DNA of 64,000 nt from Allantophomopsis cytisporea (taxonomy: Eukaryota > Ascomycota > Leotiomycetes > Phacidiales > Phacidiaceae). Positions 12,601-27,536 of the stretch are shown here, one piece after another. The stretch spans positions 372,001 to 436,000 of the forward strand of contig CP103020.1 of the NCBI GenBank assembly GCA_024752435.1. Reading direction: 5' to 3'. Under the pieces are notes generated by a model that had not been told where the DNA came from, ran no database searches, and was given only the letters and a program-made list of their open reading frames with translations. How positions within the stretch are numbered: the stretch's first letter is position 1; every line of letters starts with the position of its first letter. The position numbers and the translations under genes are program-made.

Positions 12601-12624
12601 GCACAGGCACAGGCACAGGCACAG
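12601..12624. repeat. Tandem hexamer (GCACAG)x4
   Basis: Four perfect copies of GCACAG inside the GC-rich island of the gene-poor region. Confidence 0.9.
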
Positions 12625-14060
12625 CTTGCGTCAATCACTCCCCTCTTCCAGGCACCCAGGCCACTTCCACCGTCCCACCGTCCCACACGCACCATCAGGT
12701 ACATGCCTTCACACACCAGTCATTCATAATCCAGGCAGCGCGGTCCCTCGGCCGAACCCCTGCAAGGATGTTCAGCAGGGAATAGCAGCAGGGGTCCCCA
12801 TCGAAGCAACGGAGAACCCATGCGCACGTCGACCGCCCCAAGAGCAGAGCAGCGCAACAAGCAACAAAAAGAAGCTTGACAAGGCCACGCTCGGGGGAGA
12901 TGATCGGCCCTGCGCTGGTGCGCCGATCACCACCAACAGCGCGGCAATACTTGTTCAATTATCAGCCCTCTATCAGGGCGGACCTGACGTCGTATGCTTG
13001 TGAGCTGGAATCAGATAGCGCGGAAATATTCGCTGCGTGTCTCTTTTCTTTTCCGCTTCCCCTGCGGCTCTTTGGTGGAGATTTGCCCTGGCTGCTCAGG
13101 TGAGCAGCTGTGCTGTGAAAGTGAGGTGAAGGTGAAGTCGAGGTCGTCATAGCGTGCACATTGACTCGTCGAGACATAAATCCTCCGCACGGCGCGTCGG
13201 CGTCAGTGTCAGTGTCATATCAAGAAACACTATTGCTCACTAGCAATGCTCTATTTGCTCGGGGTTTGACTGTACTCATCGGAGTCCCGCGCATGATGAT
13301 TTTCTCGAGGGACTTCGTACGCGGCGACTGTAGGTACATGGGGTCTTCTCCCGTTCCCAGCTCGGTGGCTCGCGGTCCACCTCCGCCGCCGTCGATGTCG
13401 CCGGTGCTGCGACACTCCGCGAATAGCCTTGGGATGGGAGAGTGCGCGGAATGGGAATCCTGTGTGCTCCGGGTGGGTATGCCGGTAGCCTTTCGGAGCT
13501 CCTGGAGCAAAGGGTCTGAGTGTGGAATTTTTGATTGGGGATTTGGTGGTAGAGTCCATTTCTAATAGACACCATCGTGGATATGCTCATCTGGGAGTCT
13601 GGACGCTTCGTTGTGCTTGTGGATGGGCGCGAGTCACTTGTCACGGACAGTGGACAACACCTGGGTTCGATTTTAGACCAATGCTCTGGATCAGGAACAG
13701 TCAATGCTGTGCGTGAATAGCGCAGCTGACAAACGTCGTGGAATAATGGGTAAGGTGATGTGGAGAGACAAGACGTCTGATTAATGATGGTGTTGAGCGA
13801 GCATGGTTGATGACAAGCATGTCGATCTCTCCTCATCTACGAAGTTGTGCCGTTTAAGAAATGCTCGCGGACATTCCTTTTCGCCCTTGGTTATTAAGCA
13901 ATGTAACAGCATCACCAATATTTTTCATCTTTACAGCATGAAGGTTTCATATTGTCTATTTATGCTGCACTTTTTACACCCTTTTTGCTGGGCTCAGACA
14001 TAGTGGGAACCGATGATAACCTAGCGTTTTGACATTGAATGGGATTCATCTTGACCACAT

Positions 14061-14088
14061 GCCTGCCTGCCTGCCTGCCTGCCTGCCT
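14061..14088. repeat. Microsatellite (GCCT)x7
   Basis: Seven perfect copies of GCCT, with no coding context. Confidence 0.95.
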
Positions 14089-15488
14089 TATTTTTATGTC
14101 GCGTGTCGGGAATCACATAGCCTCGAGCTATCTGGAATCCTTCGAACTGTCATGTGCTTGGCTAGAGTAACATGTATGTACGTGTCTACACGTTCCTGAA
14201 ATTTATGATATCCAACAGGGATTCTTGGGATTGAGTACTTCCATGACATGGTGACTTCATGAGGCAATATGGATTGCATTCACAACTGGGTTCTTGAGAT
14301 GATCATCAGCGCATCCGACTTCACCAACGAGGTCCAGACCCAGCCTTGATACCCAGAAAGAACCCCAGCATTACCAAATCATGCGATCTCTCCAACTATC
14401 TCACCAATCTCATCGATGCGGAGAGCCGTTTCCTGGAGTTCATCGGGCACCTACCAAAAAGTATCCCAGAGTAACACATAGCCTGCAAGTTCATCGAGTA
14501 TACCTGAGCATGGAAATGGGACCGAGAGATTCTCGGTTCCGACTGTGGTGATTGTACGTCCTTCAAGCAGCTTTCCGTATGCACCTCGATTGGAGAGAAG
14601 CGTAAGAGATTGTACGCAAGGATAGCCGTTACGGTAACATGCAGATTTATACATTCATACCCAGAATCGAGAAGCATGTTGTATCACAGGCAAGTTTCGT
14701 CGTCAATGTACTGCATATCCCGTGCACGAATGGGAGTGGGTTAACGAGCTTTGCTCGACCACCTCTTTTGCTCCGGTGTCTTTCGTACGTATGAATAGCC
14801 ACCGTAGCTGAGCATACTATGAACTTCCTAATGCCTACATAGTACATGACGTGAAAAAAGGGCCCGTTGTTACTCAACATCTCGTGTGGCCGTCGAGGGA
14901 TCCGAACCCTGAACGTTGGACACGTATGTATAGTATCTGACGTTTAATCGGAAGACTACATGGCGTGTGCATGTGAAGGCCATTCATCCCAAAGTGGCCA
15001 AAGTTGCGAATGGCCCATATGATGATGATGATCATACAGGGAATCGTTTCCCCTGTCACGAAGAAATCTTGCTGTGAGACCCATTCTTGAGGCCCGACAT
15101 ATGTATGTTCGGTATGTTCTGCACATCCGGGGAGAGAGAGGGGGGAGAGGGGTTGAATCAGGGCGGAAGAAGCAAGGCCAAGACAGTAAACTCTCTTTCG
15201 AGGGGGGGCATGCTGAAAGTGTCAAAGAAAGCGTGGAAAATAGATTTGACAGTGGGAACCTGTCAGGGAATGCGGGTGTCTAACAGCTGAGCAGGGGAGA
15301 AGCTTCTGCCAATTCTGGCACTTCTGCTGGCACGTCTGCTGAGGTTTCCAGGCTTGACAGCCGCTTGACTGGGGGCTGTGAAAGGGTTTTTGTTTGGCAT
15401 GGGCAGGCTTTGCACTGGCCAGGTGCTGAGGAGCGGGGCCCTTATGCAGTACAGTGACAGGCCTGCTCCATCTACGACACCCATGTCA

Positions 15489-15506
15489 TCGTCGTCGTCG
15501 TCGTCG
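15489..15506. repeat. Microsatellite (TCG)x6
   Basis: Six perfect copies of TCG, not within a supportable reading frame. Confidence 0.9.
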
Positions 15507-18500
15507 ATCTGGGTTGACTAGGCCTTATGCGTGCGACAGCCATGTCAATGGCCCTATTGATACATACATACTTGGATTGTGAGAATGCTGCTCACGATAC
15601 GCCTTCCACTTCGGCTTCAGCTTCTTTTGACTTTCGCTATGCTTGAGGGGTTCTGGGACCTTTCAGCAGCTCGAGACATCCCGGACCCCTAAGCCCATTC
15701 AAGTTCGAGTTCAAATTCAATAGACAAAATCAATAGACTTTTCAGGCGTAATTCAAATGAGCATGGAAAAGTATGAGTGATACGTACTCACACTCGGTTC
15801 CGCGATTTCAAGCCCCTGTTCTTATTTGATACTGCAAGGTGATGGAGTGCGGAACTAGAATACATGCAGAGACGTGAGAGGCTCATCTGAGAACTCATCT
15901 GAGAGATTGAGATGACTTGTGCTCTATACTGTGCCGAACAATACGATTCGTTGGTTCCATCGCTCAGTTCTGGGACCCCTCGCGACTCTGCATTTCGGCG
16001 CGATCAGTCATATTTATTATAATCATCAAAGCTTTTTACAACGTCCATATCGCCATATTGATAATCTATAAACGCCCAATAATGTTCAAAATCCTTGCAA
16101 TTTCATTCATCTAAATCTTTCCTTTTGCCTTCTTCTTCTCATTCCGCATTTTCGTTGTCGTTCCACCCGCTCTTTCTCCGCGTTCTATCACTAAATTATG
16201 ACAACACACAAGCGCGCGCGCGGGTCCTGTTTCAGTACCTCGTGGCATCTCAAACACCCTCAATTGAGGCGCAGCCAGTAAACTTCACCCGCACATTCCT
16301 CTGTCAGAGATGGTCTAGAAGACGATGTGAATGTGTAAAGAGGAGGAGAAAGAGGCGAAAATAAGACGAAAACAGACCTGAGTCAGAGACAACTATGTAG
16401 AAGCGGTTTAAAACTAGATGGAATCAAAGCATTAGCTTTTCTCCGTCGTCGTCTCGAAACAAACGGACTTCAAGTCTTCTTTGAACGTTGGAGTTGCGAT
16501 TGGGCTAGAAGTTTCAATGTGATGGTATTGAACACAATGATGAATGTAACTGCCGTAAGAGCCACATCACATCATCTACTCCTCAGCGTCATTTTGTCGG
16601 CATGATGATGGATATAATGACACGACGGTGACACAATTCCAACATCTGTTGGTCCAAGCCGTGAATCTCGACTTCGTATCGAATATGTCCCTTATCTTAG
16701 TGATCCAGGACGTGCCAGCGAGTATGAAGATCTACAAAACACATGGCGATGGGAGCCAGGGAAAGACATTCAGACACACCATGGTAATAGCTCGAGGTTA
16801 TGGCGGTGATCCTGTCTAGATTTACGGGATCACGGCATTCGCAGCAAAGGGATCGCCGTTGGCCTCGGATTCTAGGAATTGAGGGTTTTCTGCTTTGGTA
16901 GGCGGTGGTAACTATGCGTACGTGAAATGCTCAGCCGAACAGAGTTCTTCCCAGCCTGTTGGGTGCCCAATCTTGACAGCAAAAGACTTTGGGGTTGGGT
17001 TGTGCACTTACTTTCCCTTTCTTCTTTGACATGTGTGTGTGACAGCAAACTCCGTCCGTGTTGTCTTGCTGGTTCACCTTACTCCAGCATTTCCCCAGAA
17101 GAGCCAGCAGAAGCGTGCAGTGATCGACATGAAAGTGCGATATTCTGAGTCTGACGGATCAATGGCACCATCGGCACCGAGGAGGATTGAGGAAGCTCAC
17201 AAACGAATGCACGCTAATCACCACAGCCGTTGTTGATGGAAAACGCCATTTAGCATCGTTTTTGATTTTGATGATTGACTTACCGTTAGGCATCCAGCGT
17301 GTCAGGATAGCAAGAGAGTACGAATCATTTTGTCAATGGAAATGTCGAGTAACGTGATGAGTATCCAGAAGGCGTATCGGCGTATCTGGAGTACAAGAAG
17401 CCTTACGAGCCGCCTGATCTGATTGATACCTTACTAAACTATCGAAGATGGCTAATATGAGTGATGCGCCCAATAGCACACAAGAACCGCAACTGCCGAG
17501 GGATCAGTTGCTATTAGATCGCCGGCAATGTCTCAGTAAACCTGGAGAAGAACATCTGACCATTGAATCTGACAATTCCAAATCGTAATGAAAGTGTATG
17601 TGCGCTGGTCAAGGGAACAACACAAAATAATGGAGATGATTTTCAATAAGTCAAGTCCACGAACGACGCTCGCTTTTCTCTCGGAGTATTTATCTGGTAG
17701 GCGTTCTGAGTAATGATATCAGCAACATGACGCGCATAGCTGACGGTGTGCCATGTGTCTAACCTTGCGGATATGAGTGTTAGTGTAATACAGGCCTTAG
17801 CATACCAGGAATTCTCTTATGCGATAATGATAATCTGCAATTCTGGCATCTGGATCCTTGTCATTAGTACCGAATTATATAAATGGATGATTTGATGGGT
17901 GTTGAATTGAAGAAGGTTCATACTTGGACGTTTGGAGGCGATCCAGAACGAAACAGAACACAACATGTAAGTGCAGAACATGCCACATCATGATTTTAGA
18001 TACATAAATCACGTCAAATTTGCTCTGAGAACTTGGGGGTCGGAAAGCGCGTATTAATTTATATCAAGCTTCGTCGAAAAGCGCCCAGAAACTCAACTAC
18101 ATTTGATGGTGGTCCATTCAAAAAGAGACCGACTCGGCGATGAAGGAGTTTTAGAAGTGACAAGTACACGCCAAGCCGCATCCGTCCACTTCTCCAAAGC
18201 TCCAAAGTCAATTTGAATAAAGACGGATAGACGGACTTACAAGTTTGAAGGCCTTGGAGCAAATAAAAACCGCCCATTTGCTATTTTATCACTATTGTTC
18301 CTCGGAGAACCCATGCTTTACATCTTTCTTAGTGGACGGACTATCCTCAATGCTTGTAATCATAATACGCTGCCAGACTCTAATGAAATGGCTAAGAGAC
18401 GCCTAGCGAGCAGGTATTTGGCATCATTTTGCCAGGAACAGGTCAAAGGTGAGGAGATTCAATGTTAAGCCTCGAATGTCAGGATGAAATGCTCAGCAAT

Positions 18501-18542
18501 GAGGATCTATGGACCATTGGAGTAAAGTATCAACGATAGTCA

Positions 18543-18561
18543 TGAATGAATGAATGAATGA
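18543..18561. repeat. Microsatellite (TGAA)n
   Basis: Short perfect tetranucleotide run in noncoding DNA. Confidence 0.85.
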
Positions 18562-21500
18562 TAGTAGCGAACCTCCGCGCCCGCGGTGTTATCGCCGTTC
18601 TCCAACTTGGAGCACCACCAACCACCCTCATCACCACCGTCAACGCCATGTCGCTATTAAAGTTGTCAGTTACATATAATTGTATCAAGCCATCGCGCAG
18701 TATGCTCATATTGTACGTTTAGTCTTGTAACCTTTCCGACTACCGAAGACCATCTATAGGAGACTAGAACTGGAGGCATCCGTGCACCATGTGCCTCTTA
18801 TTCATAGCCTCCATTATCATTTTACATCAGAAAAGAAAAGAAGAGGAAAAAGGACTCCCTTAGATACCACTTCGGAAACACGCCTACAACGCCAGCTCTC
18901 CTTTCGATTCAGAAGTCATTGCCTCGACGTGTCCGAAGTGAATTGCCATCTTTTTGTTCATGGCGATGCCGATAGCCACTTGAGGACATTGAAAAGTCGC
19001 ACGAATCGAAGCAGCCACAAAGCCGCGGAGAAAGGGGTTCTCCTTCTACGGATATAGACTCACAAATCCATACGGATATCCAGATATTGTAGAATGCAGT
19101 ATGATGAAAAAAATGAATGAAAAATCTCTACGGCGTGCAAAGGAAGCTACGTATTTCGACTTTTCGCTTTGGTGTTCTATTGAACTGTTCACGTATTCTC
19201 CCTCTTCACAGCTCCCAAGACGTCTGATCTCAGCCTCCAAACTCTAATATGTCGCATTGACCAGCTCTTCTTGAAAGGACTGACGCCTCGGAAGGCCACG
19301 AAACTCCATGCAGCAGCACCTGCGGCGTATGTCTTCCGTGTCCGTATTCCGTAAGTAGTATTGCATTACTCAAAATCCACGAGCTTCCAGAGCCACCAAA
19401 TCTATCCCCACAGCGATGACAGAATCAGTATGCGCAGCCGACGAAAGTCACCGAAAGTCCAATAGCTCGAGGGGATCATAAACATGGTGAAATTTGGCTT
19501 GGGTTTCGAAGGCGGGTAAGCATTCCTTGGGGCTTTTGGTTCATTTTTTGCGGGTAAAATATCATGTAGAGATGTTCCGGGTGCTGATATTGACAATTGT
19601 TGTGTCTGTCTGGTTCTATCCCCGCTCTTGTAATACATATTGACGGCCCCACGTCGCATGACGTTGACGTACGACAGAATCAAAATGGGTTCGCAAGATT
19701 AGACGGACCTACCCAGCAGAAAAAGTAGCAGGAATGTAGGATTCCATCTTCTCAGTATTTTTTCTTCTTGTTCTTCTTTTTCTTTCATTTTCCCCGACTC
19801 ATTTCATTCCTTCATGACGGCAGAAGTCAACGGGCGACAGGGAAGTCCGGTTCTGCACACATAATTCTGGGAATAGCATGCATGTCTGTCGAGTTTTGGT
19901 GATGTTTTCTATTCTTGGCCTGTGAATGGTCGTGGTTTGTTTCCGAGTAGATTAGGTAGGTAGATTGGATTCCGAAAGTGCTGAATGCTATTCTGCGCCG
20001 CCCTGGATGGGTTTCCCATGTGAGCCAGGTGCGTAGTGGGAGCATGCGCGCTAGTGAATCCACAGAGCTGGGATCAGGTCTCAAACGGCGTCGTTGTTGG
20101 CGCGTTGCACGATCATGCAGACTGCATTGAGTGAGGCATAACATGCTGATTTTACGAAGCGCGCCGACGTTCATCCTCGCAGTGTGAGCAATTGTTTGAA
20201 GAGAGAAATTGAGTATCCATACGTATCATTCATGATATCTGAGAAATCTATTGGCAGGCTCTTGTGGATATGTGCAGGAGAGCATCGGCTTTACTCATGC
20301 TTGATCATTAGTGATTCCACCAAGTCCACTCGTATTATTGAAGGATACAAGACTTACAGATGAATAAGACTACATATCCATACATTTGGACGATAGGATA
20401 TCAAAGCCATTCGTAGGTAGCACCACTCATATTTGCAATTTACGGAGGAAGAGAAAAAGCTCCGATGAGCGACATAATGACACTACACTTGAAGCTGACA
20501 GCGATCCGCACACCTATGTATTCATGTCAGTCAAAAGAGTCACCACATACAATCCTCGATCACACCAGATTCCACCCCAGAAGACATCATCGTCATTGAA
20601 AAAGACAGCACAAAAAACGCCAGACGTGTCCAGGAGACATGTCTGAAGCAACGATCCAAACAACGACCTTGGATGTTTGAGAAAACAAAGAGCACAGTCC
20701 ATGCTGTTAAGTATCAATAGTATACAGTAGCAGGCAAGTCTCAGCGACAGACAGCCGGCCTGGGATGACCCATGGAAGCTGTCAATCATTGGAGCCTCCA
20801 CGCTCCGGGACAACCCTTCCATGCTGGATCCCTTTGTTTACAGGCTTCCATCCCCAAGCAGCATCACAACAAAATATGTACATAGCTACCCATGCATATC
20901 ACTATACCCATATGATCTCCTTATACAGTATATCCATACCCTTTCTCCATTCTCAATATTACGATCAATGTGCCCCTTCAACGCGAGCTAAAAGGGATGG
21001 TACTGTAAGGATATGCAGGGGAGTATCATATGGGCACTCCAAGGCCTCGAGCCTTGAGGGCTCTTCCCAGCGACGATCATCGGTGCAATCAATTTTAACT
21101 GCGTGCCCGCAATAAGCCGCACTCACAGGCCTTCCCTGATCCTTGCGAGCCTTGTTGCTGGACAGGCCTAGCCTGGTCTCTTCTTGAGATCTCCCAACCT
21201 CATGACTAGAGGATGTGTTTCCCTCTGGCGGGGACTGTGAGCACGTTATGAAAAGTGGTGTGGAATTTGGAGTGGAAATTCTGAATGCAGGTGAAATCCT
21301 CCTGGTCAGAAGGGATGCGATCTGCGAATTATTCTGCGAGGTGGTGGGAGAGTTTGAAAGGTTACGTTACGTATTTGGAGAGATACGCATGATAACTTGC
21401 TCGCCTTCACGTACAGTGGATGGAATATCCGACCGTACCATACACGACCCAAGCAGATTCAGTCACATTCGAACATGAACCCTTGATTAGGGATCTGGCT

Positions 21501-22910
21501 TTACAGAATATTCTGGGGGACAGATGATCGCCGGAAATACGAGTAATCCTACCTCGTCATGTGCACACATCTCCCAACGACGTCGTCTCAGACTCTCAAG
21601 AGGTGCGCTCTTCCACAAATCACACAGGCGGCTAAACCGCTTCGTCGAGCCGGATAATCAATCAGCCCGATAGCGTGTCGCAGCCACGCGCATACACTTG
21701 CCTTCTTCTCTTTGGCTTTGAATCTACCGGCCGTAAAACACCAGATTGCTTGCTGGAGTCATGGACATGTCAGTGTCCAGATCTGGTGCACATGTTAGAT
21801 GGAGGAGCAAGATGAGCAGCGCTGATTCTTGAGCGGTTTGCAGTAAGTGATGTGTTGTGCTGACAGGGGGAGTTGAAAGCGCGGAGTTTGGCTTCCTCCT
21901 GCTCATATACGTCATTGTCAGTACTGTACCTGGATGGCGATGATGATGGCTTTTGGCTCATAGTATGTCACTATCGTTGTCTGTACTGTTTTAATATCCC
22001 ACTGCCGATATTATCATCATCCCCATCCTGATCATCAATCAATAAATTCATATTGATTAGCTTTTACAATATTGCGCAAACAGATGCCAAGATTATTATC
22101 GTGTTACTTACACCACAAGCGTTGCGAATGAGAAATCGGATGGAGATATGAACAATCTGTATGGATAGACTACATGCAGATAAATGTACTAGAGTCCACC
22201 ACATACACAGTAGAATACATACAGATATCTCGTGCTACCCGTTCCCAACTACAACGTCTACAGCTGCATGTACCGAGTCGGAGATCATGCATCTTCTCAA
22301 TCGTGGTACAACGGTACACACGGAGTATGCAATCCTCCAGACATCCACCACTAAACCATGTTTCAAGGCTGATGATCCCACAAACATCTCATGGCACTCT
22401 ACCACAGCCTATCATCACAAACTATCACGGCTATCCCCATACTCAAAATTTCACTTATTGCCGGCTTTGAGATCTGATAAGTATGGTTTCCTCATATACT
22501 TAGAGTGCATGCCAAGCTTTCACCGTCACTTTCATTGCCGTCAAGGCACTTCGCATAGCCGACATAGCAATACTATGGACTCGTCGAATACGGATAGAGC
22601 ATGGATGATCTATACACCTGCGCGCTTCATGGTAAAATTCCAAAGCGTATTTCGATGAGCATACTGTGTATCCTCTCAGCAGTTCACTTGTCCAATCAGG
22701 TTTCGGGTTCGATCTCCGCAATAACGATCCTCTGGCAAAAGGCGTGGTACCTTTCTAGTGAGGGGAAATCCATCCTCGCAGCATTGATGGAGGGATTCCA
22801 GGACTACGGATGAGCAGTAGGTCAGGTCATACTCCAAGGAACATAGAACCATGGTAAGGGGAATTAATTAGGGCTTTAGCTAAAGATGTCTGTCATTATG
22901 GGGGCTGAAA

Positions 22911-22954
22911 GAGACACAAAGGAGACACAAAAGAGACACAAAAGAGACACAAAA
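22911..22954. repeat. Tandem 11-mer, 4 copies (GAGACACAAAA)
   Basis: Four head-to-tail copies of GAGACACAAAA. The first ends in AAG instead of AAA. It lies within the gene-poor region. Confidence 0.9.
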
Positions 22955-25900
22955 GCAGTTGTCACAACTTCTATATTGCTGTTTGGGGACGTCCTCCGTT
23001 CCTGTGTAAGAACTAGATGTGCACCACACTGTATTCACCACATGAACTACGACTTCCCCGGAGGATTTCCAATTGGCAGATGTGATACAGCGCGGAAGTT
23101 TTACTGGCCATACATCTTCTCAACACTGTGATACACCATTTCCACCATTGAGGTGTCAGCTGGCTGGCTCACATCCATTTGAATACTAGACTTTACCCCG
23201 GCAGGAAGTGACAGGGTCAGAGCGGCGGTATCATCTTGTCACATGAAGGTATGTCTCGTGCGTTGTGTGCGCTGCGCGTGGTATCAAACATTGACAATCG
23301 CAATCACATTTTCGCTGGAGCCAGTGCGCCGAAGGAAAAAGGACCCTGCTTCTCTGGACTCGCTGTCCACAACACTTTATTCTCCTCCCCATTCGCAAAC
23401 ACTAAAGGTCCCATGTCTGTCGACCGTCCATCTCACTGCCGGCGGCGCAGTGCATAAGTACGTTTTGAGGCATGTACGATTCGATGTCGATGATGGGTGT
23501 CAATCACAAATAACAGGGTCCAGACCTTGATGGAAGGATCTCCGATGGAACTGGTGCTGTTCATTAGTGACTCTCACGCTCCCTGCTGATCGACGTCTAC
23601 GAAGACGCTAAATACCTCTAAGCACACAGAACTTCCTCAAGGCTGATGAGGAGAATTTCGCGAATTATGTACGCACTGCTATGCCGCATATCGGGGAGTC
23701 GGGGGTTGAGGGAAGGAGTCAGATCCGTAGCGGCGCAGAGGCCTTCCTGACACAAAACATCGGACAAAGGCACAGTGCACCGGCACAAGCACGAGCTCGA
23801 GCTTAAAAGGCGCGAGTGATCGAGTGGAATACGGAACGTGTATGTGAAAATTGCATTGGTCAAGGATAAGATGCCAATCACATCTTCCACGGCTACTCTT
23901 CCGTTGATTTCAGCCCTCCTCCGCCCTGTCTTCTCGTCTTCTTAAATCCTCCTGTCTTGCATATACAGTGAGTAACATGAGATGTCCCCCTCCCGTGTTG
24001 CATTCCAATGGTATTCTACTTGCCTTAGTAGTAGCCATAGTCCATTGACACATGGTGACGCGGCCGCTCAATAGTACATTCGGAATCGCATTCCGACGCG
24101 CTTATGTCCGCTTTGGGTAATACATCGTGGCAAGCATGATGCCCATTCGAATAGTAATCAGTAATGTACAGTCAGGAGAAAAGGAGACCTCCCATGAATT
24201 CGAATGGTGCTGCACAAAACCAAGCTCTCACTTGGTCCCGCATGCACATATGAATTTGGGAATGGTGGTTGCTGAGAAGTGGTGCTGAAGATCGAGGAGA
24301 ATCAGCTGCTTGTGTAGCCTCCGCAAGGGTAGCGTGGCATCGCTGGTAGTCAGTCAGTCAATCGACAGGGGTCAAAGAGTACAGTGCCAGATCAGCATCA
24401 AAGCAGCATTCAAGTGAACCCGAAATTCCTCTTCATTATCATGGGCGGTACCAGAAGCAAATAAGGCAAACGGGAAGATGATCAAAATATCACAGGTATG
24501 TAAATTCTCCTCGCTGATGTCACGAACCAGTAGCATCGACCCCTCATTTCCTTATCTATACGAAGCTAATCTCCCTCTCTTATACTCGCAGTATGGTTGG
24601 TGTCTGAACAATAGAGTAAATTGAGCGTGAATGGTTATCAATCTATGAATATGCTCCCGAGGTACACAAAAGCACCACTTTCGCCGGTTCTGGCTGGGTT
24701 GTCTACTAAGTATGCGTCTAGAAGGGGCAGAGAAAAGTTCTACTCAGTATTCTCGCGGCGGTGTCGATACAATTCAATGGTAATCATGATCATAGGTTGC
24801 CTCTCTGATATTGATTTAGCCAAGTCCCAAGCCCATTACCAAAGATCTGTAGCGCGGGTATCATGCTGTACGTCAACTCTATTGAGCACCCACCCCCAAG
24901 TTCCTGTCCGTCCTGCTTGCTGGTCAGCCAAAGGTTTAAAATGTCCTGGGTCAATTACGCACATGGACTCGCGACACATCCCTATGTGGGCTACTTCTGG
25001 TCCTTGGTAAAGTGGTATTTGTTCTTGAATATCATAAACGTCCGCTCCACTGCTCGCGGCCATCACCACGTTCGGTGCAGGTCTCTGCACCACAACACCA
25101 ATCCCAAACCAAAGGGGAAAGCCTAAATAAATCTTCCGAACAGCACCACGGCACCGGCAGATATCCGAAAACTGCCATTCATGGCAAGAACTACCGACAG
25201 TGCTGATCTTCCAGGTTCTCCGTCGGAAGGACTTGCAATTCAGGGTGGTGCTGGATTTCCTTCTGTACTGACCAGTTGCATCAAGATGTATTCGTAGGAG
25301 ACAGGAAATACATTCCAACACTCTGTCAATACATACTGCTGGGGTCATTGGGACTGACGGTCTCGTGACTTACGATTACTTAGACTTCCGGCTGTCAGTC
25401 AGTGCCTGTGTCGATATACTACCGAAGGCTATGGCGTCAGAGCCACGGATAGTCCGTACATACGTGCCATGTCCTAAACATTTGCGTGAAGCGCGGTAAG
25501 ATCTTGGCTGTGCGGCTGTGCGGCAACAGTACCACGATAAATGTACCCAGGGTAGGTCCCACAACTTCAACAATCCAACACTCATCAAGAAACTCAAAAG
25601 ACCGTATCAGAAATCAACAAAACCGACGTCTCGATAGAATTGATTATTATTCTCTTTCATTGATTTTTCATCCGTATTCACTAGGAAAATGAACATGAAA
25701 TGTTCTACTCGTCTGGATGGTTTGACAGGGTTTCATAAGCAAGTCGCACAGCAGCGCCGCCAAACAAATAATCCATTTCAACAGCTTGAAAACACACTCC
25801 TGTCGCAGGCCAGACGGCTCTCTAGTTCCAGCATAGCGCATGCGCCTCCAATACTGTCAGTGCCAGTCAGTGTCATTACCAGCCGTCCATGAAAGCTTAT

Positions 25901-27510
25901 TGAAAATGAGGACGACTGTTTAGAGGATCATCAGCAAGCTGTTCCGCTGCATTGGCACCAGTGGCCACTTCCGCCCTTCGGTATCGAATCATACTGCTGG
26001 GATGCCTTCAAGTTTACCATCAACCCGTACCTAGGCGTTGGGAATATCTGCCCGGGCAGTTGAGGTGGACTGTATGATCTCTATCGATAGGAATTCGATG
26101 ACGACGTGATGAATTGCGAAAATGCAGTGCGAGATATGTTCATGTCTGGATATGTCAATTGAAGGAAAGTGGATAGGTAAGATACTCCCACTGTATCATA
26201 AGTAGAATGAATTTGGTGTGCCATCGAAACTCGGAGTGCCCAAGACAGCATAGTGCGGTGCCCCGAAGACCGAAAGTAGGCTATTAGGATCTCCCACTGA
26301 CGGTGAGTGAGTACCGTGCCGTGCGGGGCTTGCTGGAGGGGAGTTGAATTGATTGAAGTGAATTGAATTGGATTTCATTGCAAGCGCTGTATTGTAGTCG
26401 GTGTCTGATCACTCACCGGTTTTGATTTCAATGCCCTTTCGGCTTCATGTGGATAATCAGGGTTGAAAGGGTCTGTTGATCTCCCTCCCTTGGCTGCTTT
26501 TCTCTTCTTATTCCCACCCTATCCCCTGGGGACTTGATAGTATCCAATTCTGTAAACAGTAAACATTTAGTCAGGTAGCCAGATAGATAGTCAGGGAGGG
26601 ATAAGCAGCAGCAAATTCCACCAGTTCGTAAAATAGCCCCAGGAAACTGGAAACTGGCTGACAATTGTTGTATCCATGGCGGAAACATCAAGAAAGTTGC
26701 CATGCTGCGTACGATACCATGCCCTTCCAACTCTATTCATCCCCCTACCCCCCTACAGGCAGACGGTTGTTATCCCACGAGCTTACTAACGCTCCATCCA
26801 ACGTGCCACCGTTCCAGTACTTCGTTGAAACCACGAGACCACAGAAACACGCACACACAAAAAGTATCATTGCTTTTTCCACCGTTGACGGCTCCCAACA
26901 TCATCTCAAACACCTCCCACACAGAAAATCTGCACAAGTCCCGAGGAGAAGGAAAGAAGAAGTAGGAAGGAAGAAAAAAAATAAAAAAATAATAAATAGT
27001 AATCAAAACGGGATCTTGATTGCGGCTGCGTAACACACTCTATTGCCATGGTGGATTTTTGGGACACGATCATACGTATACATTGAGGGGATTATGACCT
27101 TCTTCACTGCCTCACGCTGCCTTGATTTTTCTTGCCTGGGCCAGGGAATTGCTTGATTGAAACCCGGTTGACGGAGTCAGTCTGTCAGTCTGTCAGTTCA
27201 TTCGATTGATGGAGCCCCGCTTCATTACAAGGGCCTTGAGCAGAAGAATCACGCTGGCTGGTATTCACAGCCTCATCGGCGACCAGGCAATTGTATGTAT
27301 GTCACATATTCGTACATGTTGGGTGATGTGTGAGTGGGAGGGAGTCTGATGTATATGTATGTGTGTGTGAGTATGTGGGTGCGGGTGTAAGTGTGGGTGT
27401 TAATGTGGGTGTGTCCCCTTCTTCGTATAAGATGCGCTGCGGGCCATGCGAGAAAGCAAAAGTCGCTCCGTAGGTACGGGTGCAGTGGGTGCAGTGAGTG
27501 AATGAGTGCG

Positions 27511-27536
27511 TGAGTGAGTGAGTGAGTGAGTGAGTG
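27511..27536. repeat. Microsatellite (GAGT)n
   Basis: Perfect GAGT/TGAG tetranucleotide run, preceded by imperfect copies from about 27494. Confidence 0.9.

Noticed and set aside
13276..13836. 186-codon minus ORF
   Set aside because: It lies in the GC-rich island where overlapping frames are equally open. Composition is Ser/Thr/Pro/Arg/Cys without any motif.
14886..14990. tRNA-like B-box (minus GGGTTCGGATCCC) with a partly matching acceptor-like pair
   Set aside because: The T-stem mismatches at its closing pair, there is no A-box or D-arm, and no cloverleaf could be folded by hand.
22161..22658. 165-codon plus ORF with ATG
   Set aside because: His/Ser/Thr-rich reading of AC-rich DNA, a second frame is open over the same bases, and there are no motifs or splice context.
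22690..22730. GGGTTCGATCTCC resembling a Pol III B-box
   Set aside because: No A-box at the right distance and no acceptor stem.
22911..22954. Short regular repeats considered as a CRISPR array
   Set aside because: The 11-bp units are head to tail with no spacers, and this is a eukaryotic nuclear sequence.
24836..25348. 170-codon minus ORF with ATG
   Set aside because: The only long frame nearby, but Cys-rich without pattern and with no recognisable domain. Not strong enough to call a gene.
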